Source of the DNA: Aurelia coerulea
Taxonomy: Eukaryota; Cnidaria; Scyphozoa; Semaeostomeae; Ulmaridae
DNA length: 64,000 nt
Direction: 5' to 3'
Assembly: GCA_039566865.1 (NCBI GenBank)
Contig: CM076959.1
Location: forward strand, 4,323,501 to 4,387,500
In this document: positions 9,107-19,533 of the stretch, piece by piece
Layout of the letters: each line of letters opens with the position of its first letter
How positions within the stretch are numbered: the first letter of the stretch is position 1
The notes under the pieces: model-generated
What the model saw: only the letters and a program-made list of their open reading frames with translations
What the model was told of the DNA's origin: nothing
Database searches by the model: none
Translations under genes and position numbers: made by a program

Positions 9107-12100
9107 CTAAGGATTTGGAAAACCACGCCTAGCGTGCTTGATTGCAGCAATGATAGATGCTTCAAACTTCTTCTTTGTTGAGTGAACGGTTGGGATTCGA
9201 ATTATCGACAAACAGGCTGATGAAGTTGGCAGGGACTGACTGTCGTCATCTCGCAAAAACTCTATCTTTATTCTGATGGGTGCTCCGTATGTATTTGGTG
9301 TTTGCCAGCCAGTTGTGAATGCTAGCAAAGCCTTTAGCCTTGATTCTTCATCATCTGCAGCAACTTGTTTTGCTCCGTCGTCAATGAACTCGAGAAACCA
9401 ATCGTATGCTTGCTGCTGTGCGAAATCCTTGGGACTAACTTCTTGCAATAATGCCTTGAACTCCTCTGGTCCAAAAATCTCATCCTTTGCAATGAACAGC
9501 TCTTTGAACTGTGTTGGGTGCTTCTTCATAAAGGTATAAAACCCCATACTCTCCATCCCTTGCTTCACCTCTTTGATCAATTCATATCGGGAGCGAATGA
9601 GTTCATTATACATTATTTCCTGGATGAAAAGGCTCTTGTTGGCGTTGTTGATTGTTTCATGAGCAGGCCAGTGCGAAGCATTTACAATTTGCCAATACGC
9701 TTCGCCTCTTTCTTCTGAGGTGAAAACCTCCTTCACACTTTTGTCATTCACTGCAAGGTCTAGCTCCTCGATTAAATAATGCGCATTTTCGGTTGCAGCT
9801 GTCAAGGGAATATCATGCTTGTTCAATTCACTGTAAATTTCGTCAGTGCTCTCTCCAAGCAGACATGAAATGATGGGTGGAGCAAGCTGTGGGAGTTTTT
9901 GAATTGGCCCACCTTGCATTACCGTGTGAACTACCATCATGCCACACAAGCGAAACAGAAAGAGTTTGGTTGTGTCTTTTACGGGAACAAGACGTTTTAT
10001 GTTTCCCTCAAACAGTCTTTTTGTGACATGCTCCCAAGCCATGTTAAATAACTCAACTTTGACTGAGCCTCCATCTAGGCCATCTTCATTTTCAAACGTC
10101 ACTTCAAACGCCCTTCCAAGAGCAGCAACGTCATTCAGCTTCCTTTTGTAAAATTTCAATAGATCGGCCCAAAAGGAATCTCTGTCAACCTTGACTTCAT
10201 CGAAACCTGATTTGGCATTGAAAATGCTGAATTCTTTCAGCAACGTGTCGAGACCGACTTTTGGACGAGTCTTCAGCGAGGAATTGCTTGAGCTGAAAAC
10301 TGGAAAATTATACTTCTCTCCTTCTTTGTCCACTTCATCATCTTTGTCCTCTTCCAGCATATTATTGGCAGCCTCTTCAAGACTAGAGCATCCAATAACC
10401 GCAAGATCTAATCGTGCGGAACTGTGATGTGGGAACAACGTGCCAAGTTCCTTTCTCAATTGTGAAGTTTCCTTCAATAAATTGCTTGCAGTTGAAATTT
10501 TCTCAATTGCATTTGCTTCGCTGAACTTTGCTTCACTTTCTTCCGCAGCAGTGATAAGTACTTCCTCATCGACGTCATCATCTGATGATAATTCGTTACA
10601 TATGGGTCTTTCTCTTCCGCTGAAAGTAGATTCTCCTTGCATGCATTCCTCCATATGGCTGCGCATGGTTGCTAGGGGCACCTCTCTGCTGCAGTTTTTG
10701 CAGCTACTTTTGATGGAGTCATCTGTTTTTGTGACAACTTTCGTTAGAGGAAGATCGCTCTGAATAGGCCTGATATAGATCATTGTTGTTCCACTGACTT
10801 GCTCCTTTAAGTAAGGAATGGTATAACCATGTGGAGACATGTTGATGAGAGCGAGACTTGAATTAATACCACCCCTATCTGCCCGTAGCAATTCAAATGC
10901 CCCATGCTGCGACTTGAGTTTTGGGTAGATAGTTTCGAGCACTTGCCTTAGCTTCCCGTGGCTTGATCTCTTGTCATCAAAAGTAATCTTTCTCTTCCCC
11001 AGTCCTGCCTCTCTTAATCCAAGAAGCATCGAGCTTGACGGTGTTTTACGTGCACTTTTATCCGAGAGCAGGCAAAAATCATGTGTCCATGACTCTTTAG
11101 GCTGAATGAAGACAACGTTTGTCTGCTTTCGTGGCTTTTTCTTTGGTGGAAACATCTGACGGCTGCCTCCACTTCCAATGCTTGGAAAAGCTCGCCTGTT
11201 GGTAAAGAGAGGTAGAAGTTACCCCACAATCACTTTCAAATTGCTTTATGGATCGTCACAATGAGCATGGGAAATTAAGGGGGAACCATGAACATAACAT
11301 CTTTGGTTCCCCCTGATGTAACATGCACGGGGGGGGGGGGGCGTTCTTGGCTAAATTTTGAGTTGGGGTCTGCCGCGAGCATATTCAAAATGGAACCGTT
11401 AGACCTTTTAGCTATTCTAGACCAATTTTTACGAAAATGGTACCATTGGCTTGACCATTGCTAGGCCAAAATTGCACATAAGTATACCCTTGGCTAGACT
11501 AAAAGTCCGAAAAATTCTACCCTTCATCGCGGCACATCTCCTAGTACCCTTAATATGGAAGAAACCCCCCTCCACCCCCCCCCCCTCGTGGTAACAAATT
11601 TCTCTCAGTGTGCGAAAATTATGCACTGAGCCGAGCACTGAGCAAGGCTGTTTGCATCCTTCTATGCTCCAAATCATGATAAAAAAACAGGCAAGTTGCG
11701 AAAGAGTAGTTCTAAGTACAAATATTTCATATTGTAAGAATTTCCCAGAATACATTGTGAACAGGTAGTGATTTATTGATTTGCTGATCAAATTTATGAC
11801 CTCACTTATCTTTCTATTTCTTCTCAGATTGTTCTATCTAAACTCCTTAAACCACCCTCAGGATGGAGAAATTTTTGACACCATTATTTCGAAATGAAAT
11901 GGAATGAAATACTGAGTGAAATACCTACAGAATACTGCCATTTTAATTGTTATCCGAAACATTAACACTATCTAGACAGATAGATTTTGACAGCTACACG
12001 GCAAGGGCGCCTATTGTTTTTTTATCTATAAGACACAATATCTAAATAGATACATGATGGAAATTTCTACCTTTCAACTGCGTAGAGATAAAAGCATGGA

Positions 12101-14140
12101 CTGTTCTTGCGTATTTTTTTGGTGGAGAATCCGAATCTGTTACTTGTTTTGCTTTAACGGTCGTATATGCGAATACATCATCACATTTCTTTGTTTTTTT
12201 TTTTGGGTAAAAGTAGCGAAATTGGTGGTTGTGCAAATTTGTCTCTAAATGGTCTTTCGAAACAGGTAGCATTCTTATTTTTGCATCATTTTACAGGAGG
12301 AAGATTGAATTTGAATGAAAACATGACTTTGTGCACAAATTATGAATTCTATTGTAAACTTACCATTACTTGTTTTGAAGTGTTCATGGAGGTCACAAGT
12401 AGTGACCTCTAAGATTGTTATCGAACTCGTAAGAAACTCTGACAACTGATAATCTGATAATTCTAAGAAACTTTCAGTATTGGCCTAAAAAATTCTTAGT
12501 TTCTTATAACAAAATACGTGTATTCAAAGAATTGTCAAATATCTATGTGATAAATTGCTTCATTTGGAAGGGAACACTTCAATTTCTTCAGATTTTCGAA
12601 GATTTGCAACATTTTTTTCGAAAGTGTATGAGCTTTTTGCAGTGAATTGCCCCTTAATTATGCATTACGTATTTTTTCATAAGAAACTAAGGTCCGGGGC
12701 TGGTAGGCAGTTTCTTAAATTTTTGGGCCATTATGCTACCAAAAGTCTCCAAAAGTCTCTCAGGATTTTAAATGCCGGAAGTGCAGAGTTAATTTTCTTT
12801 TTGTCCAAAGGGCTCCCGAATTACTTAATAAGTCTCAAAACAAGTAACTAACATAATTCGCACTAAAATAATGTCCAAACAGTTGCCAAAGGCACGGGGG
12901 GGGGGGGTTCTTCCATAGTAAAGGTACCTGGGGATGTGCCGCGAGCAAGGGTATACTTTTTCAGACTTCTAGTCTAGCCAAGGGTATACTTTTTTGCAAT
13001 TTTGGCCTACAACGGTCTAGCCAAGGGTATCATTTTTGATAATATTGGTCTAGTGAACGGTCATGATATCATATTTGGTACAAATTTGACAATATTGGCA
13101 CATGAAATGGCCAAATTTGGTCTTGCCAAGGGTACCATTTTCGTAAAAATTGGTTCAGACAAAAATTGGTATCAGACAATATTGGTCTATGGTCAAATTG
13201 GTCTAGCCTTGCCAAGGGTACCATTTTCGTAAAGATTGGTCTAGCCAACGGTACCATTTTGAATATGCTCGCGGCAGACCCCTACCCAAAATTTGGCCAA
13301 GCCCCCCCCCCCCCGTGGCTAAAGGCCTACACGTATTTTATGATAAAAAACTGCAGGTAAGAAACTCAACTCTCTGATCGCCAAAATATTATGAAACTCC
13401 ATTACTGGGAAAATATAAGCTAAGAAACTATTTATCGTTATGAAGGAAATCATTGATATATTTTTACTTTACTTTCACTTCTTTCCCATATCATATTATT
13501 CGTAAGGTATTTGAGTATTATGTCAAAACATTGGAAAGTCTTAAAAACCTTGGGTCATGCAAAGAAAACAAAATCCAATGAAATGATTATATTTTAAATA
13601 TCGAAATATAACATAGACTAGTACAGTAGGTGACACGCTTCTTCCGCTCCGCCTTTTGACTGTGAAGCACTTTTCAATTTGGTCTAGGATATCAGGAAAT
13701 CGAAGATATGTTTCGGTTGTTTCAGTACTGTTTACCGTGCAATCTGTCACTCAATATCTCTTGAACTTTAGAAATGGGAAAGCGGGTATAAAAAATGAAT
13801 TATCAATGAATTGCTGTTATTATGAATTATTCATTAATGCTGTATTTAGGTGAAATGGCGATTCATCAATTTGATACCCTAGGTTACACCCCTCCCCCGT
13901 GCTAACTTCCAATGTGTGTGACATACATAAAAATTCACCAAGTTAAAATTACCTGAAGTCTTCATTGACAGCAGCAACCCTTGAACTTGGCTGAGAGTGA
14001 GACCTCGGCTGAGACAACCTCATTGCATTTGTTGCAGCATTTGGGTTTGGGGAAGCGGATGAAGCTCGTTCCAAACGCTCAATTCGCCGAATGGCGTTCT
14101 GCAATATTTCCGGAACATCATCTGCGCCTTCATCCTCCAT
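9107..14140 (-). CDS. HECT-domain E3 ubiquitin-ligase-like protein, two exons
   Basis: Exon 1 (14140-13953) starts ATG GAG GAT and ends GAC TTC AG before GTAATTTT. Exon 2 (11195-9107) follows a good acceptor (CTCTCTTTACCAACAG). The codon split AG|G rejoins in frame, giving about 758 residues. Residues 228-247 hold a C-x2-C-x11-H-x3-C cluster (CKNC...HMEEC) like a Rad18-type UBZ finger. From about residue 395 to the end is a HECT domain: GLDGGSVKVELF-type N-lobe, then the C-lobe with SACLSIIRIP, whose Cys (about 724) aligns with the catalytic thioester cysteine, followed by F...I..AI near the end. HECT enzymes pass ubiquitin from an E2 through this Cys to a target. The gene belongs to the IS3-like element, convergent with its integrase. 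Its intron of 2.76 kb contains two hAT-type MITEs. The role in transposition is unknown. Resemblance to G2E3-like proteins is a family impression. Confidence 0.75.
11326..11590. mobile_element. hAT-type MITE with G-tract ends (copy 1)
   Basis: Ends are CACGGGG... and ...CCTCGTG, with long G or C runs just inside. Flanks are GTAACATG (11318-11325) and GTAACAAA (11591-11598), a near-perfect 8-bp duplication as made by hAT transposases. The interior has repeats like CTAGACCAATTTTTACGAAAATGG and the word CTAGCCAAGGGTATAC. It lies inside the HECT intron. Confidence 0.7.
12893..13317. mobile_element. hAT-type MITE with G-tract ends (copy 2, inverted)
   Basis: Ends CACGGGG...CCCCGTG, flanked by GCCAAAGG (12885-12892) and GCTAAAGG (13318-13325). 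It is in the opposite orientation to copy 1: its right end, with CTCGCGGCAGACC, is the reverse complement of the left end of copy 1. The interior is a chain of about seven degenerate repeats of GGTCTAGCCAAGGGTACCAT. It also lies inside the HECT intron. Confidence 0.75.
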
Positions 14141-14430
14141 TTCTGCAGTCAACTCAACTCTCGCTTTCTTCTGGTTTAATTTGATTCATTGGCGAGGACG
14201 GGGGGGGGGGGGAGGTATGAATTACGAGCAGAACTTTAAGAAAATTAGCTACTTGCAACTTTAAGAAATAAAAAAACCGAAAATAATTATCAAAATATTG
14301 CAACGATAATTTCAACAAATTTCAATTGTATGAAAATAGAATAAAATTTTACGGTAATCATAAAATCGAGTACACTTGCACCAGAATAATGATAGTCTGA
14401 TGAGGCAACCCTGGAATATGTTACCATCAA

Positions 14431-14761
14431 GGCAGGCTGGAAGTAGCTGCCAATCAACACAAGAACGCGCCCTTTTAAATTCTTCCTCAGCCAAACAATT
14501 TGTTTTGAAAGTTGATTCAAAGGAGATATCTAGTTCCTCATCGAAGCATAAACCCCCTCGACGACACGTAGTTCCCCTCCCCTACATGATCTGTTGTCAA
14601 TCAAACAGTTCCTCGACGAAGCGTGGAGCTCCTCGTCGAAGGATACGCTCCTCCACAACGAAGCAAAGAGTTCCTCCACGAAGCGCGATTCAACTCAATG
14701 AAGTCAGTAGTCCCTCGACGATATGCATATCACCTAATTTGTCCAGTACCTGACTCCATAG
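14431..14761 (-). repeat. Right terminal inverted repeat of IS3-like element
   Basis: Reverse complement of 6001-6311 with a few mismatches in the outer 265 bases and one extra block of about 20 bases (14481-14500) near the inner end. The TTCCTCGACGAAGCG-like words read directly on this strand. An open frame crosses the repeat toward the element end; its mirror image lies in the left repeat. Confidence 0.9.
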
Positions 14762-14762
14762 T

Positions 14763-15932
14763 TTTTCAGTAATACCTGCATCGTTACAAGGACAAGTGCT
14801 ACAATTAATACATGAGGGTCATTTTGGCATAGTTAAATGCAAACAAAGAATGAGAGCACTAGCTTGGTGGCCTAAAGTAGATGAACATTGTGAGAGTTTT
14901 GTCAGAAATTGTGTTGCTTGCGCAAAGTCTGATAAATCAGCTTCTCAGTCAACAGTACCATTGAAACCTACTCCTTTTCCAGACAGTCCCTGGAAGGAGT
15001 TGAGCATTGATATTATGGGCCCAATTGAGTCTGCACCAAGAGGTTTCAGATATTTGGTGGTGCTGCATGATTTTTATTCAAAATTGCCAGAAGCCCTAGC
15101 GTCAGATAACGTTGACACAAAAGTTATAACTGATTTCTTACAGAATCGGTTTGCAACATGGGGAGTTCCAGAAAAAGTTGTATCAGACAATGGACCTCAA
15201 TTTATAAGTGAAGAGTTTGAGTCCTTCATGAAAGTTTATGGTATAGAGCATAAGCCTACACCAATATACAGCCCTCAATCAAATGGAGCTGTCGAGCGTC
15301 TTAACCAAACTATCAAGAATTTGTTACAAGTCGGAATAAAGGATGGATTACAATGGAGAGAGAATTTATCAAATGTGCTACTAGCTAATCGTAGCACACC
15401 CCACAGTACTACAAAGGAATCACCTTTTCAAATGATGACAGGAAGAGAGATGAGAGTAAAATTATCAGCATTGCAACCTACAGGTGTACAAGGAAAGGAA
15501 GTACAAAGAACAGATGCTGTCAGGAAAAGAGTTGTAGAAGTGCAAAAGAAAAGCAAAGACCGTTATGATGCAAGGTTTACCACCAAGGCTAATAGATTCA
15601 AGAAAGGTGATATTGTGCGCATCAAACTTCCATCAAGACAAAAGAAACTAGCCAGCAAATACTCGGACCCGATCCGTGTTGAAGATGTTACACAATCTAC
15701 AGTTACAACAGAGGACGGAAAGAAATGGCATGCCAACAGAATTGTGCCATATTTTGAAAGAGAACACATTGAAACAGACAAAGGTATACCATGGTTCCCA
15801 AATAATGAGTTGCAAAGTGATAGGGACATTGCAAGTAGAGGAATAGAAGAACTGAACGGAAGAGAGTTGCGCCCAAGAAGAGTGAGACGACCTCCAGAGT
15901 ATCTGAGAGACTATGTTGTGGACATGGATTAA
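14763..15932 (+). pseudogene. Gypsy pol remnant: integrase domain
   Basis: An open frame of about 390 codons begins right at the border of the inserted element (VIPASL...) and has no start codon of its own. In order: an H2C2 zinc-binding part (HEGHFG ... CVACAK), the rve catalytic core with Asp near 15007 (SIDIMG), Asp near 15183 (VSDNGPQF) and Glu near 15292 (SNGAVERLNQ), then a basic C-terminal domain with KKGDIVRIKLP. All three catalytic acids are present. The stop lies about 50 bases before the right LTR, the usual end of pol. It is cut off from the rest of pol by the IS3-like element and by deletions, hence called a pseudogene. Confidence 0.85.
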
Positions 15933-15984
15933 CAAAAAAAAATCAATTGTGACATTGTTGTTGAATTCTTATTCCAAGAGGGGA

Positions 15985-16132
15985 TGTTATGTGTTGTTGT
16001 TGTATGGACTGGGAACGAACAAGTGTTGTTGTGGTTGTTGAATGAAACGCGTGTCTGGCATGTCGGCCTTCGATGATGAAGTGATTATAGTTGCGTTTAC
16101 AAAATGAGTAGTTACTGCTTACATACTTAACA
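15985..16132 (+). repeat. Right LTR of the Gypsy element
   Basis: 148 bp, beginning TGTTATGTG and ending CTTAACA, directly followed by the target duplication GATAT. It is preceded by the polypurine tract AAGAGGGGA. Very short for a Gypsy LTR. Confidence 0.9.
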
Positions 16133-16612
16133 GATATGTTGGATGCCTTTGAAGCATTGGGTGCGTTGGAAGCGCTGGATGCATTGGATATGTTAGAAGC
16201 GTTGGAAGCGTTGAATGTGTTGGATGTGTTTGAAGCCTTGGGTGCGTTGGGTGCGTTGGATATGTCTGAAGCGTTAGATGTGTTTGATGCGTTGGAAGCG
16301 TTGCAAGTGTTGGAAGAGTTGAATGTGTTGGAAGCGTTGGAAATGTTGGATGCATTTGAAGCGTTGATTGTGTTGGATGGGTTGGATGTGTTTGAAGCCT
16401 TGAATGTGTTGGATGCGTTGGATGTGTTTGAAGCGTCGGGTGCGTTGGATATGTCTGAAGCGTTAGATATGTTTGATGCGTTGGAAGCGTTGGAAGCGTT
16501 GGAAGTGTTAGAAGAGTTGAATGTGTTGGAAGCGTTGGATGTGTTCGAAGCGTTATAAGTGTTTTATGCATTTGAAGCATTGAATGTGTTGGATGTGTTG
16601 GATGCCTCCCTT
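16133..16612. repeat. Degenerate hexamer minisatellite (GTTGGA/GCGTTG type)
   Basis: About 480 bases of six-base periodic DNA, such as GTTGGATGCGTTGGAAGCG, with longer blocks that recur (for example TTGGATATGTCTGAAGCGTTAGAT at two places about 180 bases apart). Because the period is a multiple of three, long frames are open on both strands (Leu-Asp/Glu-Ala on plus, Thr-His-Pro on minus). These are by-products of the repeat, not genes. It continues the fragment left of the Gypsy element. Confidence 0.9.
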
Positions 16613-16728
16613 TAGCTTCATGTGCAAATTTTAATGCAAAAACACTTACTGTCCATTGTTTCCAGAAAAAGGATGACAAATCTGCACACATGTTGCTGCA
16701 TTAACGGGTCATATATGAGAAAAATATG

Positions 16729-16935
16729 CCTTATACCGGGTGTCCCAAAAAAGGTATGTTGAGGTATATTAAAAATTTGGTTCGGGGGGGGGGGGGTTTA
16801 TGAAATATTTTTGAATTTGTTTGAGGGGTATCAAATATATGTTTGAATTTCAGGGTGGGGTACAAAATTTTTGGCTGAGCCCCAGAAAAATCTTCTTTCA
16901 CCACACCCTCTATTTTAGCTACCGGGTGAATCAGA
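16729..16935. repeat. Small repeat with ACCGGGTG borders and a G tract
   Basis: The word TACCGGGTG occurs at 16735 (followed by TCCCAAAAAAGG) and again at 16920 (followed by AATCAGAAAGAAGG), in the same orientation, with a 14-base G run between. It is probably a fragment of a dispersed repeat. No target duplication is clear. Confidence 0.35.
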
Positions 16936-17690
16936 AAGAAGGATCCCCGCTTGGAAGGCCACTGCTCCATGAATATCAAAGCCATAATATTGAAAACTGT
17001 CTTGTTTTATTGCCAATATGTTCAATTAGGTTCAGTAATTTACCCAGTCTTAATCGTCCATTCCTTCCCATGGATATGGGTGATTTTCTGCAGAACGCCC
17101 CTTCAAAAAACCTGCAAAAAGGAAAGAAAACAATCAGCACATTTTCCTTCCTAAAACTGATGACACTCAAATAAAATTCATGTATTTTGTCCTCTTGGGA
17201 GAATGGAATCCGACTGAATAGGTCATCGATACCAGGGGAGGACTTGTTCATCTTCCCAAGAGGATAGCATGTGCTAAAGCGTCATTGATGTAAGGCCATT
17301 GTAAGGCAGAAATGTTAGGGAAATCTGTTCATGATGTTGGGCACGTTTTTAAGGTTTTTTGAAAAGGCGTTCTAGAGAAAATCCCTCATAATTTCAGAAT
17401 GGAGTGGCCGATTTCAGTCAGGTAAATCTTAAAGTAGATTTGAACATTTCTATCAATAAACTATATATTTGCCGATATCATTGTCTTGATATCCAGGGAG
17501 CCCTGACCTTTCAAACGGGGATTCTTTTTTCTGACTCACCCCATATAAATGTGACCAATACCCTTTCTATAGGCTGACATTAAGATAAATTAATCTGTTT
17601 AAATGACACAATTATGGCACCACAATTAGAAAATGACGTCCTGTCAGCGACCGAGCAACAACATGCGGATACCCAACATTTTTGTGACCT
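16936..17690. other. No gene recognised
   Basis: Mixed-composition DNA with an AGGAT/ATCCT inverted pair around 17195-17275 (TTGTCCTCTTGGGAG... versus CTTCCCAAGAGGATAG), which can form a short stem. Nothing else can be supported. Confidence 0.35.
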
Positions 17691-19377
17691 CTAATGGAAA
17701 TAGAAAAATAGAGTTATCGTAGAAAAATCTGAAGCAATGGCACTCCAAAGATCTTTTATTGGGGTGAAGAGCTCTTTATATTTGCCTACTAAGCACGCCT
17801 CCACGGAGATCGTGCAACAGTATTCCCTTAAGAAACTTAACAATGCTACTACAAAATAGTTTCCTATTGTACTGTTAATAAATGTTTCGTAACCTTGATG
17901 ATATGGAGACCTTCCTTGTATGTGCTGTTTAGAAATTCTAACATTGTCAGGTTGACAAGAACGCCAGAACAATGTGCATTTGGTATACACATTTCTGTCA
18001 TTAGAAAGTCACGAACAATTGTGAAATTTTGCTGAGGAAGAACATTTGTCTCCTGTTGCATTAGCTGTGAAAGAAGAGAGATGCCTTTCTTGCAGACGGT
18101 ACTTTTCTCAAATGCATCATTTCCGTCTGCTGTTCAAGATCATCCTTCAAATGCTTGTCTTTACTGATTTGCGCCTGGTACGTCTTGATCCAATTTCGCA
18201 ATTTTGTTATTATCAGTGCGATGATTCCAGCATAAAATATCCCTTCATAGTCAGATCACAGGAAGCCCACATTACAGTTAATTCAAAAAATCTTTCAAAC
18301 ATATTTTATTCAAAAGAAAATACCTTCCCTTAATGGCCCCTGTGTTTTTCAAATTGTTAGTATTGTTTACGGGGGGATATTTAAATCAGAAAGCCGTTGG
18401 AAGTGTCGGCTTCCTTTGAAGTGGACCAGATGAAAATGCCACGCTTACGGAGAAACGATCGCTGTCCAAAGTAGTTGATAATTTGCTGCAGTTTGTGGAA
18501 TTTGATTTCTGAGACTTATCTGAAGGATTTAGACACTGGAAGTTGGAAACCAAGCGAAAACAAAACGGTTGCTGTGACATCGGGCCTGAGAAAGTTTCAG
18601 TCCTTGTCCCTTTCTTCTCTCTGGTTCTTATGTTTTTCCTTTTGACTCTCTTGTTTCCTTGTGCTCTCTCAAAATGTCTTGTATTTATTTCACAAATAAC
18701 AAACTGGAAAGGCTATAGTGACGAAAGGGAAGTTGTTTTCTTTTGAATGAAATATTTTTGAAACATTTTTTTAATTAATTGTAATGTTGCCTTCCTGTGG
18801 TCAGACTATGGAGATACAATTGGATTGTTCTTGCAGTATATTTCATATGCACACAATGAATCTTCAGGAATTTATCTCTGATCTTTCTGTACTCGGTCAT
18901 CAAAGCAATATCCATATTTGGATCTATAACCTGGATGGCGGATTTTACTTGCAACTGACATTGCTTGCTAGCTCGGGGGTCCTTGTTTCCACAATCCGCA
19001 GATAACAGGTATGCATAAAACGCATGTAAGATCTTTTCAGAACCTTTTTTTGTTGTGACATGGCAAGCAGAGACAGTAGTTTTGACCTGCCTCACATTGG
19101 AAATGTTTTTACTATCACTTTCATCATCACCTGAGAACAGGCAAATCCATTCTTTGTCATTGGGCTCTTTTTGGAGACTTTTGTACTCAGTAATTGAAAT
19201 GTCATTACACTTTATATGAATGCAGCTTTTGCATTGGTCACAGAAAATTGATTTATTATTGTGTTTGACGCTATTATTGCAAATGCCACAGGTAAATTTT
19301 AAATTGGTTGTATCAAATTCTGTCTCAGAAGCTATTCTTGCTACTACTTTATCAGTCTTTTTGGATAAGGTCATCAT
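17691..19377 (-). pseudogene. PHD finger plus tyrosine-recombinase-like gene, decayed
   Basis: The 5' part (19377-18775) encodes a PHD-type zinc finger (CGICNNSV ... FCDQCKSCIHIKCN ... WICL; the last Cys is lost), then a region like the N-terminal core-binding domain of tyrosine recombinases (DIALMTEYRKIRDKFL, TARTIQLYLHSL). Downstream pieces in several frames continue it: about 18330-18060 (TYQAQISKDKHLKDDLEQQ) and 18061-17864 (TIVRDFLMTEMCIPNAHCSG, then NLTMLEF). The latter matches the block around the first catalytic Arg of crypton-like animal recombinases, but the Arg position is now Cys. Frames change at least twice and stops intervene. It is a dead relic of a mobile or domesticated recombinase; the crypton link is from memory of the family. 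Confidence 0.5.
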
Positions 19378-19533
19378 CTGGTTGTTTGATTACCGAAAAG
19401 AAAAAAATATTAACGTAAGAAGAGTGGATAAGAAATTTTTAAAAATAGTTACCAATTTCTTATAACTCAAGAAGGTGTCTCATTAACACAATTTGGCTTT
19501 TTACGACAAGAAGGTGACAATCAACAGTGAAAG

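Larger units (their letters stand above)
6001..14761. mobile_element. IS3-like (IS3EU-type) DNA transposon carrying integrase and HECT genes
   Basis: The 8.76-kb unit is bounded by long inverted repeats (6001-6311 and 14431-14761) that begin CTATGGAGTCAGGTAC and differ at only a handful of positions over the outer 265 bases. It carries two convergent genes that look intact: an IS3/retroviral-type DDE integrase (6383-7870, plus) and a spliced HECT-domain protein (14140-9107, minus). The integrase resembles what Repbase calls IS3EU, a eukaryotic superfamily; that assignment is from memory. It lies inside the Gypsy pol gene. No direct target duplication is visible at the borders (GGAATTTG on the left, TTTTTCAG on the right), and flanking pol sequence is missing, so a deletion probably accompanied or followed insertion. 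Confidence 0.8.
5649..16132 (+). mobile_element. Decayed Gypsy (Ty3-type) LTR retrotransposon
   Basis: Two near-identical LTRs bound the unit: 5649-5792 (left, last few bases lost) and 15985-16132 (right, TG...CA, 148 bp). The 5-bp target duplication GATAT is perfect (5644-5648 and 16133-16137). A purine-rich tract (AAGAGGGGA) lies just before the right LTR. Only two pieces of pol remain: an RNase H fragment (5813-6000) and the integrase (14763-15932). Primer site, gag, protease and reverse transcriptase have been deleted between the left LTR and 5813. A large second element (6001-14761) separates the two pol pieces, and about the last two thirds of RNase H plus the linker are missing. The copy cannot move by itself. 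Confidence 0.9.

Noticed and set aside
16119..16691. Long open frame of Thr-His-Pro/Leu repeats (minus), and a Leu-Asp-Glu-Ala frame (plus)
   Set aside because: Both arise from the six-base period of the minisatellite, which keeps all frames open; there is no non-repeat protein part.
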